Positions 1-9,209 of a DNA stretch of 64,000 nt are shown in pieces. A program made the position numbers and the translations under genes. The DNA is from Thermocrinis minervae. Lineage in GTDB: Bacteria > Aquificota > Aquificia > Aquificales > Aquificaceae. The notes beneath the pieces are model-generated. The model was not told the origin of the DNA, made no database searches, and saw only the letters and a list, made by a program, of their open reading frames with translations. Every line of letters begins with the position of its first letter. The stretch's first letter is position 1. Where the stretch lies: positions 462,750 through 526,749 of the forward strand of contig NZ_LT670846.1 in the NCBI RefSeq assembly GCF_900142435.1. The letters run 5' to 3'.

Positions 1-293
1 TTCCCCACGCTGTAGCCTTTGCCCTTATAGACGCCCTCATAAACCTTAAAAAAGATGTGGATCTCTTTAAGTATCCTGGTGCAGGCTTTAGGGACTTTAC
101 GCGCATAGCCGCCTCGGACCCCATCATGTGGAGAGACATATTCCTAGAAAACAAGGAAAACGTTCTTACGGCTATTGATGTGTATATCAGCTCTTTACAG
201 AAGCTTGTAGACCTCATAAGGGAAGGCAGGGAAGAGGAGCTAACCTCTTACCTTAAGGAGGCCAGAGAGCACAGACTTAGGCTTGAAGAGTAA
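1..293 (+). CDS. tyrA: Prephenate dehydrogenase, C-terminal part (cut by window edge)
   Basis: Only the last ~96 codons are present, read from position 3. Prephenate dehydrogenase makes 4-hydroxyphenylpyruvate in tyrosine synthesis. The fragment opens with a PHAVAFAL helix and continues through GAGFRDFTRIAASDP and MWRDIF, which are conserved in the helical dimerisation domain of TyrA. It ends in a charged helix. The stop at 291-293 lies inside the 3' end of the facing MFS gene, giving a 54-bp tail-to-tail overlap. The catalytic NAD-binding half lies outside the window. The family call is firm; the substrate (prephenate or arogenate) cannot be decided from this part. Confidence 0.85.
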   Translation, partial: PHAVAFALIDALINLKKDVDLFKYPGAGFRDFTRIAASDPIMWRDIFLENKENVLTAIDVYISSLQKLVDLIREGREEELTSYLKEAREHRLRLEE

Positions 294-1760
294 AAGTAGG
301 GCCAAAAGCCCTGGCACCGCCCACAGGCCAGCGAAGGTAAAGGCCATCTTAAAAGCATTTGAATAGGCAAACAGCACCTGCAAGTTGTAAAAGATGGTCT
401 CAGGAACAGCCTTTAGGTACTCAAGTATGTAAAAGTGCTCCTGTATCTCTGAGGTTCTTTGAAAGTTTTCCCACATGTAGCCCTGAAGGTGGTTGGTAGC
501 CATAGCTGTACCGAAGGAACCACCTACGAACCTTATGTAGTGCATGAAGCTCACGGCAAGAGTTCTTTTCTCCTCTCCCACCCTGTTGAGGGCCATCAAG
601 GTTATGGGTGCAAAGAAGAAGCCCATGCCTACAGCTAGTATCACCAGGTAGACCTTTGTCTGAGCCGTAGGCATGTAGAAGTCTGCTTTTGGGATGAGGT
701 AGAGGGAGGAAAAGAGGTACACGGGTATGGCTATAGAGAGAGGTATGAGTGGAGACTTTTTGTCTGCCAAGGCTCCAGCTATGGGAGAAGACATACCTAT
801 GGTTAGGGCCATAGGAAGTATGGCCAGACCCGTCTGAAAAGTACCTATCTGCTTTAGGTTCTCAAAGTAAAGAGGTATAAGGTAAAAGACTTGGTACATA
901 GAAAAGCCAAGCACAAAGCAGTAGACAAAGAGAGAGACTAAAAACTCCTTTACCTTAAGCGTGGAAAAGTCCACCAGTGGATGTTCTGAGGATAGTTCGC
1001 TTAGTAGAAAGAGCAGGAAAGAAAGGGTACTCAGACAGGCCATCCAGAGGATAAAGTCTGAAGAAAACCAACCAAGTTGCTGACCCTTAGACAGGACTAT
1101 AAGCAGGCTTACGGTAGCAGTGGCCAAAAACAGAAAGGACACTACGTTAAAAGGTTGGTGTTTGTTTGCTGTCCTGTATTCCTTAACAAATAGAAGGGTA
1201 AGTAAGATGTTCAGTATACCTATGGGCACGTTTATGTAGAAGACAAACCTCCAGTTTAGATGCTCTGTGAGCCAACCTCCTAAGGTAGGACCTAGGGCCG
1301 GAGCGAAGCTAACTCCTAGCCCATATATACCCATGGCCACTCCCCTCTTTTCAGGAGCATAGGCACTAAAGAGAAGGCTCTCGGCGCTTATGACTATGAA
1401 GGCCTCTCCTAGTCCCTGCACTGCTCTCCAAAAGACCATAAACTCCAGACTGTTGGCCTGACCACAGAATAGGGAAGCTACCGTAAAGAAGGTAAGCCCA
1501 AGGATGAAGACCTTCTTTAGCCCCAGCAGTCTTTCCAGATGCTCCACCATGAGTATACCTACAGCTGAAGCTGTCATGTAGGAGGTTATCACCCACTGAG
1601 CTCCGTATATGTCTGTGCTTAGGGGAGCTGTAAGCTTTGGGACTATTATGTCCACTATGGTGGTGTCTAGAATGGCCATGAAGACGCCCACTACAAGGCT
1701 GAAGGTAAGTATTACTCTTTCCAACGGAGTTATACTCTCGTGGAAGGGGATCTCCTTCAC
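240..1760 (-). CDS. MFS multidrug efflux transporter, DHA2 (EmrB/QacA) type, 14 TM
   Basis: This 506-residue protein is hydrophobic throughout. It has the 14-helix length of the drug:H+ antiporter-2 family. An early DTTIVDIIVPKL segment in helix 1 and the motif-C-like GLGVSFAPALGPTLGGW in helix 5 are typical of EmrB/QacA proteins. It probably exports hydrophobic toxic compounds with proton exchange in the inner membrane. No EmrA-type adaptor is adjacent. The start overlaps the stop of the upstream aminomutase gene by 4 bases (ATGA), so the two are probably co-transcribed. The C-terminus overlaps tyrA on the other strand by 54 bp. The substrate is unknown. Confidence 0.85.
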   Translation of the reverse strand: MKEIPFHESITPLERVILTFSLVVGVFMAILDTTIVDIIVPKLTAPLSTDIYGAQWVITSYMTASAVGILMVEHLERLLGLKKVFILGLTFFTVASLFCGQANSLEFMVFWRAVQGLGEAFIVISAESLLFSAYAPEKRGVAMGIYGLGVSFAPALGPTLGGWLTEHLNWRFVFYINVPIGILNILLTLLFVKEYRTANKHQPFNVVSFLFLATATVSLLIVLSKGQQLGWFSSDFILWMACLSTLSFLLFLLSELSSEHPLVDFSTLKVKEFLVSLFVYCFVLGFSMYQVFYLIPLYFENLKQIGTFQTGLAILPMALTIGMSSPIAGALADKKSPLIPLSIAIPVYLFSSLYLIPKADFYMPTAQTKVYLVILAVGMGFFFAPITLMALNRVGEEKRTLAVSFMHYIRFVGGSFGTAMATNHLQGYMWENFQRTSEIQEHFYILEYLKAVPETIFYNLQVLFAYSNAFKMAFTFAGLWAVPGLLALLLLFKPKSVLSGLLKVRG

Positions 1761-2854
1761 AGTCTGTACTCCACGAAGGATCCAAAGGGACTTCTAAAGA
1801 TGTAGACGTTGTCCTGTCTTTTCTCCACCAGGTATTCAGGTAGTATAGGTACCTTACCTTTACCGCCTGGCAAGTCCACTGCGTAGGTAGGTATACCCAT
1901 ACCCGATATCCTCCCCCTCATGTACTCTATTATCCTAAGGCCAGCCTCTATGCTAGTCCTGAAGTGCATAGCACCTTTTATAGGGTCCGCGTGGAAGAGG
2001 TACACAGGCCTTACCTTTATCCTCAAAAGCTCTCTTGAAAGCTTGAGCATCACTTCGGGGTCATCGTTTATACCCTTGAGAAGGACAGCCTGGTTATTCA
2101 CAGGCACTCCACGTCTTAGAAGTTTTTCTACAGCTTCTTCAGACTCTGGGCTTATTTCCCTGGGATGGTTGAAGTGGGTCATGATCCATATGGGGGAGTG
2201 TCTTTCAAGGATATCTAAAAGCTCTTCTTCAAAAAACCTCTGAGGAGCCAACACCAAAAGCCTTGTATGTATCCTTATGAGTTCTACATGGTCTATTTTC
2301 CTTAGCTCCGAAAGGATGTAGTTTAGCTTTTCGTTGGAAAGGGAGAGGGGCTCACCGCCGGATAGTATAACTTCCCTTATCTGAGGATTTTCCCTTATGT
2401 AGTTCAGCATTAGATCTATCTCTTGCTTTGTTCTTGCCCTTTCACCTTCCAAGAAGATCCTCTTCCTCATGCAGTGTCTGCAGTACACTGCGCAGAAGGT
2501 GGTGAGGTTCAAAAGCACCCTGTCAGGGTACCTATGGGTAAGACCAGGTATTAGACTCTCCTCGTTGAAAGGATTCTCCTGGCCCTTTTCTTGCAGCTCT
2601 TTATCCATCTCAACAGCGCGTGGAATGGCCTGGAGCCTTATGGGATCCTGTGGATCCTCAGGGTCTATGAGGGAAAGGTAATGGGGTGTTATGGCCATAG
2701 GGTAGATGCCTTTCGTCCTATCTATTCCTTCCTCTTCTTCAGGCAGGAGCTTTATGTATCTCTTTAACTCCTCTTTGGTCTTTATCCTGTTCTGCACCTG
2801 CCACTTGTAGTCTCTCCAAAGGTGTTCTGGTACATCCTTGAAGAAGTTTCTCAT
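1757..2854 (-). CDS. KamA-family lysine 2,3-aminomutase-like radical SAM protein
   Basis: The protein (365 aa) carries the radical SAM cluster motif CxxxCxxC (CAVYCRHC, about residue 121), followed by the SGGEPL stretch that contacts SAM. Further on are the HTR and HFNHP segments and a late DLPGGKGKVP lysine/PLP-binding loop. This order is that of KamA/EpmB aminomutases, which convert L-lysine to beta-lysine using PLP and a 5'-deoxyadenosyl radical. The length is closer to KamA-like proteins than to long clostridial KamA. No efp, epmA or acetyl-beta-lysine gene is adjacent, so the fate of any beta-lysine is open. Overlaps of 4 bases on both sides place it in an operon with a MoaD/ThiS-like protein and the MFS exporter. 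Confidence 0.85.
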   Translation of the reverse strand: MRNFFKDVPEHLWRDYKWQVQNRIKTKEELKRYIKLLPEEEEGIDRTKGIYPMAITPHYLSLIDPEDPQDPIRLQAIPRAVEMDKELQEKGQENPFNEESLIPGLTHRYPDRVLLNLTTFCAVYCRHCMRKRIFLEGERARTKQEIDLMLNYIRENPQIREVILSGGEPLSLSNEKLNYILSELRKIDHVELIRIHTRLLVLAPQRFFEEELLDILERHSPIWIMTHFNHPREISPESEEAVEKLLRRGVPVNNQAVLLKGINDDPEVMLKLSRELLRIKVRPVYLFHADPIKGAMHFRTSIEAGLRIIEYMRGRISGMGIPTYAVDLPGGKGKVPILPEYLVEKRQDNVYIFRSPFGSFVEYRL

Positions 2855-3054
2855 CCACCCGATATGGCACTTACTACTTTTACTTTATCCTCAGGGCTTA
2901 TAGATTCCTTCTCATCTGCTATCTGAGAGTTTTTGACCACAAATGCATACTCTCTAGAGAGTCCAAGGGCCTTAAGCACGTCTAAGGCCGTTACCTTATC
3001 CTTTTCAAACTCTAACTCTACCTGCTTTCCTCTGAACTCAACTGTAAGCTTCAT
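2851..3054 (-). CDS. MoaD/ThiS-family ubiquitin-like sulfur carrier protein
   Basis: A 67-residue protein starting MKLTVEFRGK and ending in the diglycine ISGG. Small size, beta-grasp pattern and a free C-terminal Gly-Gly are the signature of MoaD/ThiS sulfur carriers. These are adenylated by a MoeB/ThiF enzyme and thiocarboxylated for molybdopterin, thiamine or thiolation reactions. I chose the ATG at 3052-3054 because the longer reading upstream to 3120 adds a basic stretch absent from the family. No strong Shine-Dalgarno is visible. The stop overlaps the next gene by ATGA. No ThiF/MoeB partner is near, so the pathway is undecided. Confidence 0.75.
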   Translation of the reverse strand: MKLTVEFRGKQVELEFEKDKVTALDVLKALGLSREYAFVVKNSQIADEKESISPEDKVKVVSAISGG

Positions 3055-3070
3055 CAATAGATTTAATTTA

Positions 3071-4180
3071 ATGCTCTGGTTTGTCCTTGTCTTCCTAAGT
3101 GTGTACATGCTTATGAACATCTACGCGTACAAAAGGCTCTTTTCACCTTTGGGTGGTAGCTTTAAGGTCCTTGGTCTTATGCTTGTCTCCTACGGATGGC
3201 TTTCTCCTATCCTTTGGAGATGGGCAGATGGCAACTTGTCTGCTGGTGTAACCTTTAGCTTGGCTTTTACGAGCCTTCTCTGGATGGGTTTTGTAGTGTA
3301 CGTGGTGTTCTTCTCCATGCTTTTTGACCTCTACAAGCTAATGGCAAATATGCTAAAGCTTCCTAGGCTTTCGGCAAAAAGTACAGCCTTAGCTGTGTTT
3401 GTTCTTTCCCTTCTGCTTTCTGTTTACAGCTACTACGAGACTCTGAGGCTCAGGGTTGAGAGGATAGTTTTCTACACGGACAAGATACCAAAGGGTAGTA
3501 GGATAAAGGTGCTCCACATATCCGACCTTCATCTAGGGCCTGTCATGGGTATGGACAAAGTCAGGCTTGTGTTGGACGTTTACAACAGGGAAAGGCCAGA
3601 CATGGTTGTATCTACAGGGGATCTGGTGGATGGAAGCATGAAGGGAAAGGAAGAGCTCGCTGAAGCTCTTGCTCAGATGAAGCCACCCCTTGGCAAGTAC
3701 GCAGTCCTTGGAAACCACGAGTACTACAGAGGTTGGCTCCAGGCCATGGAGTTTACAAAGAAGGCTGGTTTTGTGGTGCTTAGGGACTCTTACTTTCAAT
3801 TGGATGGGCTTATGACCATCGTAGGCGTGGACGATGAGGACTGCAAGCTAGTAAATGCCTGCACAGGTGTGGATGAGGTGAGACTGCTCAAGGAAACTCC
3901 AAAGATAGGTTACGTGCTGCTTCTCAAGCACAGGCCTAAACTTGATCCTTCTCTTGTGGGTGAGTTTGATCTTATGCTGTCGGGACATACCCATGGGGGT
4001 GTTTACTATCCTGTTGGCAAGCTAATACTGACCAAACTCTTCGAGACGGACAGGGGTCTAAAGTACCTTGGTAGAGGTAGCTACCTGTTCGTCAGCATGG
4101 GTGTGGGTACGGGAGGTCCTCCCATGAGGTTCTTATCTCCTCCAGACGTGGCTATCGTTGAGATTGTAGGCAGGCCCTGA
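3071..4180 (+). CDS. Membrane-anchored calcineurin-like metallophosphoesterase
   Basis: From the ATG at 3071 this is 369 aa. The first ~125 residues hold four hydrophobic segments. The C-terminal ~240 residues carry the metallophosphoesterase motifs in order: DLHLG, GDLVDG, GNHEYY and GHTHGG, the residues that bind two metals. The layout resembles the YkuE/YaeI-like phosphohydrolases with an N-terminal membrane domain, so the active site is probably beside the membrane. Substrate unknown. A longer reading in the same frame from 2933 is rejected because it runs antisense through the MoaD-like gene. Only 16 bp separate the two divergent starts. The 3' end overlaps pyrG by 29 bp on the opposite strand. 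Confidence 0.8.
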   Translation: MLWFVLVFLSVYMLMNIYAYKRLFSPLGGSFKVLGLMLVSYGWLSPILWRWADGNLSAGVTFSLAFTSLLWMGFVVYVVFFSMLFDLYKLMANMLKLPRLSAKSTALAVFVLSLLLSVYSYYETLRLRVERIVFYTDKIPKGSRIKVLHISDLHLGPVMGMDKVRLVLDVYNRERPDMVVSTGDLVDGSMKGKEELAEALAQMKPPLGKYAVLGNHEYYRGWLQAMEFTKKAGFVVLRDSYFQLDGLMTIVGVDDEDCKLVNACTGVDEVRLLKETPKIGYVLLLKHRPKLDPSLVGEFDLMLSGHTHGGVYYPVGKLILTKLFETDRGLKYLGRGSYLFVSMGVGTGGPPMRFLSPPDVAIVEIVGRP

Positions 4181-5735
4181 TGAAATCCTTAAAGAGGGGA
4201 TGTGGGTCAAAAGGCTTGCTTTTGAACTCTGGATGAAACTGCACGCCTATGTACCAAGGGTGGTCTTTTAGTTCCATGATTTCCACGAGCTTGCCATCTG
4301 GAGATAGACCCGAGAAGACCATTCCCTTCTCTTCAAAAACTTGCCTGTACCGGTTGTTAAACTCGTACCTGTGTCTATGTCTTTCGTAGATGAGCTCCTT
4401 GTTGTAGATCTGTCTTGCCTTTGTGTTCTCTAAAAGTATGCACGGGTAAGCTCCAAGCCTCATGGTTCCCCCTAGCATCTTTATGCCTTTCTGACCTTCC
4501 ATTAGATCTATCACGGGGTGAGGGGTGTTTGGATCAAACTCTGTAGAGTTGGCACCTTCAAGCCCTATCACGTTCCTGGCAAACTCTATGCACATAAGTT
4601 GCATACCCAAACATATACCAAAGGTAGGTTTTAACTTCTCCCTGCCGTAGGTAAGGGCTGATATCTTACCATCTATCCCTCTCTCTCCAAAACCACCGGG
4701 TACCAGTATACCGTCAGCCTCTTCTAGGTCTCTTTGGTCTACTCTCTGGGAATCTATCCACTTTATGACCACTCTAGCATCGTTAGCTATACCACCGTGT
4801 ATGAGAGCTTCCTGTACGCTTTTGTAGGAATCCCTCAGGGCTACGTACTTACCTACCAGTGCTATGGTCACTTCCTTCTGGGTGTTTTTTAGTACATGTA
4901 CCACCTTCTCCCATCTTGTGGGAACATCCCTGTATTCTAGGCCTAGCCTTTCTGTTATCAGCTTGGGCAAGTTCTGTTTTTTAAAGAGAAGAGGGACTTC
5001 GTATATGTACTCCACGTCCTGAGCAGATATAACACACTCCTTCTTTACGTTGGTGAAAAGGGCTATCTTCTCCCTTATCTCTTCTGGTATTTCCATCTCG
5101 GACCTGCAAACTATTATGTCTGGTTGTATACCTATGGCCCTCAACTCCTTCACCGAGTGTTGTGTAGGCTTAGTTTTTAGCTCTCCTGCACTCTTGACGT
5201 AAGGCACGTATGTTACATGCACAAAGAGAGACCTCTGTCTTCCTAGCTCCATAGCTAACTGACGGATGGCCTCGAGGAAGGGAAGGCTCTCTATGTCCCC
5301 TACTGTACCTCCGACCTCCACGAGGGCTATATGGTTATCCTTCTCTATTTGCATCACGAGCCTCTTTATTTCGTCTGTTATGTGTGGTATAACCTGTACT
5401 GTAGCTCCGAGGTACTCGCCCTTCCTTTCCCTAGTTATGACGTTGTAGTAAACTTTACCTGCAGTGATGTTGTTCTCCCTAGACATCACAGAGTTAGTGA
5501 ACCTCTCATAATGACCTAGATCCAAGTCTGTCTCGGCACCATCTTCTGTCACATAGACCTCTCCGTGCTGGTATGGGTTCATGGTTCCTGGGTCTACATT
5601 GAGGTAAGGGTCTAGCTTTTGGAGGGTAACTTTATAGCCCATCTCCTCAAGCAGAGAGGCTATGGATGCTGATGTGACACCCTTACCCAAGGACGAAAGG
5701 ACACCACCCGTGATGAAGATGAACTTTGTGGACAT
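4152..5735 (-). CDS. pyrG: CTP synthase
   Basis: The 527-residue protein has the full two-domain structure. The N-terminal amidoligase begins with [13 protein letters not shown] and contains the [19 protein letters not shown] region. The C-terminal class-I glutamine amidotransferase has the nucleophile Cys in GICLGMQ and the His/Glu pair in VQFHPEF. It converts UTP to CTP with ATP and glutamine. It is the last gene of a minus-strand run from obg. A TATAAT hexamer reads toward it at 5749-5754 between hslV and pyrG, but without a good -35, so an own promoter is only possible. The tail overlaps the facing phosphoesterase gene. Confidence 0.97.
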   Translation of the reverse strand: MSTKFIFITGGVLSSLGKGVTSASIASLLEEMGYKVTLQKLDPYLNVDPGTMNPYQHGEVYVTEDGAETDLDLGHYERFTNSVMSRENNITAGKVYYNVITRERKGEYLGATVQVIPHITDEIKRLVMQIEKDNHIALVEVGGTVGDIESLPFLEAIRQLAMELGRQRSLFVHVTYVPYVKSAGELKTKPTQHSVKELRAIGIQPDIIVCRSEMEIPEEIREKIALFTNVKKECVISAQDVEYIYEVPLLFKKQNLPKLITERLGLEYRDVPTRWEKVVHVLKNTQKEVTIALVGKYVALRDSYKSVQEALIHGGIANDARVVIKWIDSQRVDQRDLEEADGILVPGGFGERGIDGKISALTYGREKLKPTFGICLGMQLMCIEFARNVIGLEGANSTEFDPNTPHPVIDLMEGQKGIKMLGGTMRLGAYPCILLENTKARQIYNKELIYERHRHRYEFNNRYRQVFEEKGMVFSGLSPDGKLVEIMELKDHPWYIGVQFHPEFKSKPFDPHPLFKDFIRACLQSQR

Positions 5736-5758
5736 GGGACGTTTTTCTATTATAGCAT

Positions 5759-6280
5759 TCAGGAGAGGACTTCTATCACAAAGCTTGAGTTAGTGTAGAT
5801 GCATATCTCAGAGGCTATCTGGAGGGAGGTTTTTACTATCTCCTCCGCTGACATACTGGTATTTCTGTACAGGGCAAGTGCACTAGCCCTAGCATAGTCA
5901 CCCCCTGAACCTATGGCTAGAATGGGCTCGTCCGGCTCTATGAGGTCACCATTACCAGACAGCAAGAACATGCTTTCCTTGTCTGCCACTAGCATAAAGG
6001 CCTCAAGCCGCCTTAGGTACCTATCAGTCCTCCAGTCCTTTGCAAGCTCTACACACGCTCTGAGGAGATTTCCCCTAAACTCCTCCAGTTTGTTTTCTAA
6101 CCTTTCCATGAGTGCAAGGCCATCGGCTGCCGAGCCTGCGAAGCCCACAAGTACTTTTCCGTTGTAAAGCCTTCTTATCTTCCTAGCCTTGTGTTTGACT
6201 ACAGAGCTGCCCAGGGTGACCTGCCCGTCGGAACCCATAACCGTTATACCATCCCTTCTCACAGCGAGTACGGTAGTCAT
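5759..6280 (-). CDS. hslV: ATP-dependent protease peptidase subunit HslV (ClpQ)
   Basis: HslV (173 aa) forms the double-hexamer proteolytic core that works with the ATPase HslU. The start [11 protein letters not shown] fits removal of Met to expose the catalytic N-terminal Thr. The [17 protein letters not shown] and AIGSGGDYA segments are typical of the proteasome-beta fold in this family, and the length is normal. hslU is not next to it, unlike in most bacteria, and must lie elsewhere. Its start overlaps the stop of the upstream small protein by 4 bases (ATGA), so it is translated from the uvrC-side transcript. Confidence 0.95.
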   Translation of the reverse strand: MTTVLAVRRDGITVMGSDGQVTLGSSVVKHKARKIRRLYNGKVLVGFAGSAADGLALMERLENKLEEFRGNLLRACVELAKDWRTDRYLRRLEAFMLVADKESMFLLSGNGDLIEPDEPILAIGSGGDYARASALALYRNTSMSAEEIVKTSLQIASEICIYTNSSFVIEVLS

Positions 6281-6567
6281 GAGTTGATTTTACCAAAGAG
6301 CCTTTCAAAATCCTCTTTGAACCTTCCGTCGCACACTACAAAGATCTCCTGTACAGATGTGCCGTTTTTGTACAGTATCTTGTAGCCTGTTCTGGTAGGG
6401 TACTTTAGGAATAGGCCCTTCGAACCTCTTCCTTTGTTTTGCCTCGTTATCCTACCAGGGATTATGGACTTTACAGAGTCAAGTTTAGATAGTTCTAGCA
6501 GCAGCTCTTCAAGTCCTTCCAGAAGGTGGTGTTCCACCTTTACCTTTCCATCCCTGTGCCTACCCAT
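6277..6567 (-). CDS. Conserved small protein, possibly DUF2103-like
   Basis: A 96-residue basic protein with a His-His pair near the start (VEHHLLEG), a SIIPGRITR segment, a beta-rich middle and a Cys late in the chain (FVVCDGRF). The arrangement reminds me of the DUF2103 family, described as a predicted metal-binding protein, but I hold this loosely. It sits between uvrC (8-bp overlap) and hslV (4-bp overlap) and is certainly part of that operon. Spacing, codon use and overlaps support a real gene. The function is unknown. Confidence 0.65.
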   Translation of the reverse strand: MGRHRDGKVKVEHHLLEGLEELLLELSKLDSVKSIIPGRITRQNKGRGSKGLFLKYPTRTGYKILYKNGTSVQEIFVVCDGRFKEDFERLFGKINS

Positions 6568-8248
6568 TGCTTATGTACCTTTCCACCTCTTGCTTTATGG
6601 CCGGATCTATGCCAAGGCGCCTGAGTTCTTCATCTCTTGCCTTTATAAATTCGTACAGGTTTTCAAAATGGCTGTATATGAGCTTTTTCTTTACCTCCCC
6701 TATGCCCTTTATCCTGTCTAGGATGTCCGTCATGAATTCCTTCCTTCTTAGATGTCTGTTGTAGCTTATGGCAAACCTATGTGCCTCGTCTCTAATGTAA
6801 CCAAAGACTCTGTAAAGCACGGGATGCTCCTTTAGCCTCACCTGTCTTCCATCCTCGCAGAAGAGTACCTCTTCTCCCTTTGCTAGAGAAAACACCCTTA
6901 TGGGTAAAGAAAACCTTTCCTTTACCCTTATGGCCACGCTGAGTTGACCTAGACCTCCGTCTATGAGCCATGCGTCTGGCATCCTCTCCTGACCCTCTTT
7001 TAGTCTCCTCGCTCTCCTTGTAAGTACCTCCCCCAAGGAAGCATAATCGTCAACCTTTTCCACGGTCCTTATCCTGTACCTTCTGTACCTCTTTTTGTTA
7101 AAGAGACCCTCTTCCCACACAACGCACGAACCTACTGTAAACTCACCGTAAAAGTTGGACACATCAAAGCCTTCTATCACATAGAGAGGTGGGATCTTCA
7201 GCACCCTTGCAAGCTCCTCTTTAAAGACCTCCATGTCTACATGGCTGCCCATGTTGTCCTCTATCAACTCCTTAAGTTCAGGTTCCATATCCTGGACTAT
7301 CTGCAAGGCTCCCCTCCTTTGCAGCCACTCCTTCACCTCATCCTCGAGGGGAAAGTTCACTACCAGATAGGGCGGTACAGGGTTAGAGTAGTAAAAACCT
7401 AGAAGGATTTCGGAAATCTCCTCCTGGCTGTCCAGTTGGAGGACCTTCTTGTCCACTAGCTTGGAGGATCTTATCAGGAAGATACCGAGGAGTTTACCCA
7501 TAGAGTAGAAGACATCCGCGTGCTTTAGGCTTAGACCGGAGACCTTTTGACCCTGGGCCAATCTCTCCAGGGAGAGTATCTGATCCCTTATGAGGGCACA
7601 CCTTTCAAAGTTTAGGTTTTTCATGTTTTCTTCAAGGAGGTTGTAGAGTCTGTCTAGCACATCTCCTACCTCTCCCGATAGAGCACTCACGGCGCAGTCT
7701 ACCATAAGTCTGTAGTCCTGTTTGGAGATGAGTCCGCAACAAGGTCCACTGCAGAGACCTATATGGTAGTCCATGCACGGCTCGCTCCTCTGTGGCATTG
7801 GGTCGCATGTCCTCAGCTTGTAAAGCTTGTGGATGAGCTTCTTAACCTTGTAAGCCTTGTGCATGCTAAAAAAAGGTCCGAAGATTATCCCTTCGTGTTG
7901 AGTACCTCTCACTACCTTTACGGTGGGGTACGTGTCCTGCGTAATCACAAGCACAGGATAACCAGAGCCGTGCTTATGCATCACGTTGTACTTGGGCTTG
8001 TATAGCTGTATTAAATCTATCTCAAGAGTGATAGCCTCGTACTCGTTCCTGGTCACTATCCACTCTATACTGTCCGAGTGGGTAACTATGGACCTTTCCT
8101 TAGGGTCGGTTTCTGAGTTTTTAAAGTGTTGCAGAAGCCTACTTTTTATGTTCTTTGCCTTTCCTATGTAAATGGGTCTTCCCTTACTCTTAAACAGGTA
8201 AACTCCGCAGCTTTCTGGAGCCTTTTTAATATACTCTAGGCTTACCAT
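6560..8248 (-). CDS. uvrC: Excinuclease ABC subunit C
   Basis: UvrC (562 aa) makes the two incisions of nucleotide excision repair. In order the protein shows the GIY-YIG nuclease domain (CGVYLFKSKG ... IYIGKAKNIKSRL), a Cys-rich CxxH-like patch around 150-170, the UVR/UvrB-binding helix near 200, and the RNase-H-like second nuclease domain with DGGLGQL. A helix-hairpin-helix close to the C-terminus reads IKGIGEVKKK. It overlaps the lytic transglycosylase gene upstream by 7 bp and the small protein downstream by 8 bp. Confidence 0.95.
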   Translation of the reverse strand: MVSLEYIKKAPESCGVYLFKSKGRPIYIGKAKNIKSRLLQHFKNSETDPKERSIVTHSDSIEWIVTRNEYEAITLEIDLIQLYKPKYNVMHKHGSGYPVLVITQDTYPTVKVVRGTQHEGIIFGPFFSMHKAYKVKKLIHKLYKLRTCDPMPQRSEPCMDYHIGLCSGPCCGLISKQDYRLMVDCAVSALSGEVGDVLDRLYNLLEENMKNLNFERCALIRDQILSLERLAQGQKVSGLSLKHADVFYSMGKLLGIFLIRSSKLVDKKVLQLDSQEEISEILLGFYYSNPVPPYLVVNFPLEDEVKEWLQRRGALQIVQDMEPELKELIEDNMGSHVDMEVFKEELARVLKIPPLYVIEGFDVSNFYGEFTVGSCVVWEEGLFNKKRYRRYRIRTVEKVDDYASLGEVLTRRARRLKEGQERMPDAWLIDGGLGQLSVAIRVKERFSLPIRVFSLAKGEEVLFCEDGRQVRLKEHPVLYRVFGYIRDEAHRFAISYNRHLRRKEFMTDILDRIKGIGEVKKKLIYSHFENLYEFIKARDEELRRLGIDPAIKQEVERYISNG

Positions 8249-8745
8249 CTTAACTTGTTTGCTAGCTCTAGCACAGACTTTACGTAATCCCAGTTGTCTG
8301 CGCTTATGCCGTTGTATGCCTTTATGGCAAGAGGCCAGCTTTTATACCTTTTGTAGTTTTCGTAGAGTATACGAGCTCCCAGCTCTATGTTCAGCTCCAC
8401 ATCGTAAAGTTGCTTAGGATCCTTTATACCGTACTCTTGCATAAGACTTCTGTTGTGCTCGTAGTTTACCTGCATAAGACCTATATCCTGTGTGCCATCC
8501 TTGTTCCTGTTATAAGCACTTGGGTTGAAGTTGCTCTCCTTTTTAATCATGGCCAGGAGTATGTTGGGCGGTATGGAGTACTTGGCGGAAACTTCGGACA
8601 CTTTGACACGTATCCTATCTTCTAGGGTGAGGTTGTTGGGCAAACTTTGTATGGTTTCGGACAGAATACTTTGAAAATCCTCTTGTGGCTTTGAAGCTAT
8701 GTGCTTGTCCCTCGTTACCTTAAGGGGAAGTTCATCTTCTATTCT
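8242..8745 (-). CDS. Soluble lytic transglycosylase-like (SLT) domain protein
   Basis: The C-terminal ~120 residues form an SLT domain: IPPNILLAMIKKESNFNP with the catalytic Glu, then GLMQVN and a late KAYNG. It should cleave peptidoglycan glycan strands to 1,6-anhydromuropeptides. I prefer the ATG at 8745 (167 aa), which overlaps fur by 14 bp, over a TTG at 8787 that would overlap fur by 56 bp. Neither start gives a convincing signal peptide, which is odd for a wall enzyme. It may be exported by a specialised secretion or pilus machine, as with VirB1/IagB-type enzymes, or the true start may differ. Confidence 0.8.
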   Translation of the reverse strand, partial: RIEDELPLKVTRDKHIASKPQEDFQSILSETIQSLPNNLTLEDRIRVKVSEVSAKYSIPPNILLAMIKKESNFNPSAYNRNKDGTQDIGLMQVNYEHNRSLMQEYGIKDPKQLYDVELNIELGARILYENYKRYKSWPLAIKAYNGISADNWDYVKSVLELANKLRW

Positions 8746-9187
8746 CATGGCTAGACTTGCATTCTGAACATATGCCAAAGATCTCAAGCCTGTGATGGAG
8801 AGGTGTAAAGTCCATCTCTTGGCATACCTTATCCTGGAGCTCTTCTATCTCGTCTTTATAGAACTCTATTATTTTGCCACACTCTACGCATACGAGGTGT
8901 TCATGGTGAGGTTTTCCTGCAGAGAACTCGTATATGGTCCTGTTGCCGAGTTTTATAACCTCCCTTATGGCCCCGAACTCTTGTAATAGCTTCACCGTCC
9001 TGTAGACTGTGGACCTGGAAACACCATCTTTGCTGGAACCTACCACGTAATGGACCAACTGTTCTATTTCAAAGTGAGAACCGTAGCTTGCTATCTTGTC
9101 CACAAGGTTCAACCTGCTTTTGGTTACCTTATAGCCCCTCTGTTTTAGGAACTGTTCAAAGTTCCTTTTGAGTTCCTGTATGTCCAT
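8732..9187 (-). CDS. fur: Fur-family metal-responsive repressor
   Basis: The 151-residue protein has an N-terminal winged helix (RGYKVTKSRLNLVDKI ... SRSTVYRTVKLL) and a C-terminal dimerisation domain. The metal-binding segment HHEHLVCVECGK and a second CxxC near the end (GICSEC) are present, as in Fur/PerR/Zur proteins with a structural Zn site. Which metal or peroxide it senses cannot be read by eye. A perfect 6-1-6 inverted repeat lies 22 bases before its start codon, which suggests autoregulation. It is transcribed with, or just after, the NurA-like gene and heads the SLT-uvrC-hslV-pyrG run. Confidence 0.9.
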   Translation of the reverse strand: MDIQELKRNFEQFLKQRGYKVTKSRLNLVDKIASYGSHFEIEQLVHYVVGSSKDGVSRSTVYRTVKLLQEFGAIREVIKLGNRTIYEFSAGKPHHEHLVCVECGKIIEFYKDEIEELQDKVCQEMDFTPLHHRLEIFGICSECKSSHENRR

Positions 9188-9209
9188 AGGCTAATAAAAT
9201 AGCCTAAAC

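Noticed and set aside
1366-1785. 139-codon minus-strand frame inside the MFS/KamA region
   Set aside because: Same strand but different frame from the MFS exporter; low-complexity His/Ser-rich sequence with no ribosome site.
2933-3070. N-terminal extension of the metallophosphoesterase
   Set aside because: These codons are antisense to the MoaD/ThiS-like gene, and the family begins at the hydrophobic segment after 3071.
3055-3120. N-terminal extension of the MoaD/ThiS-like protein
   Set aside because: It is antisense to the start of the phosphoesterase and would precede the conserved beta-grasp start MKLTVEF.
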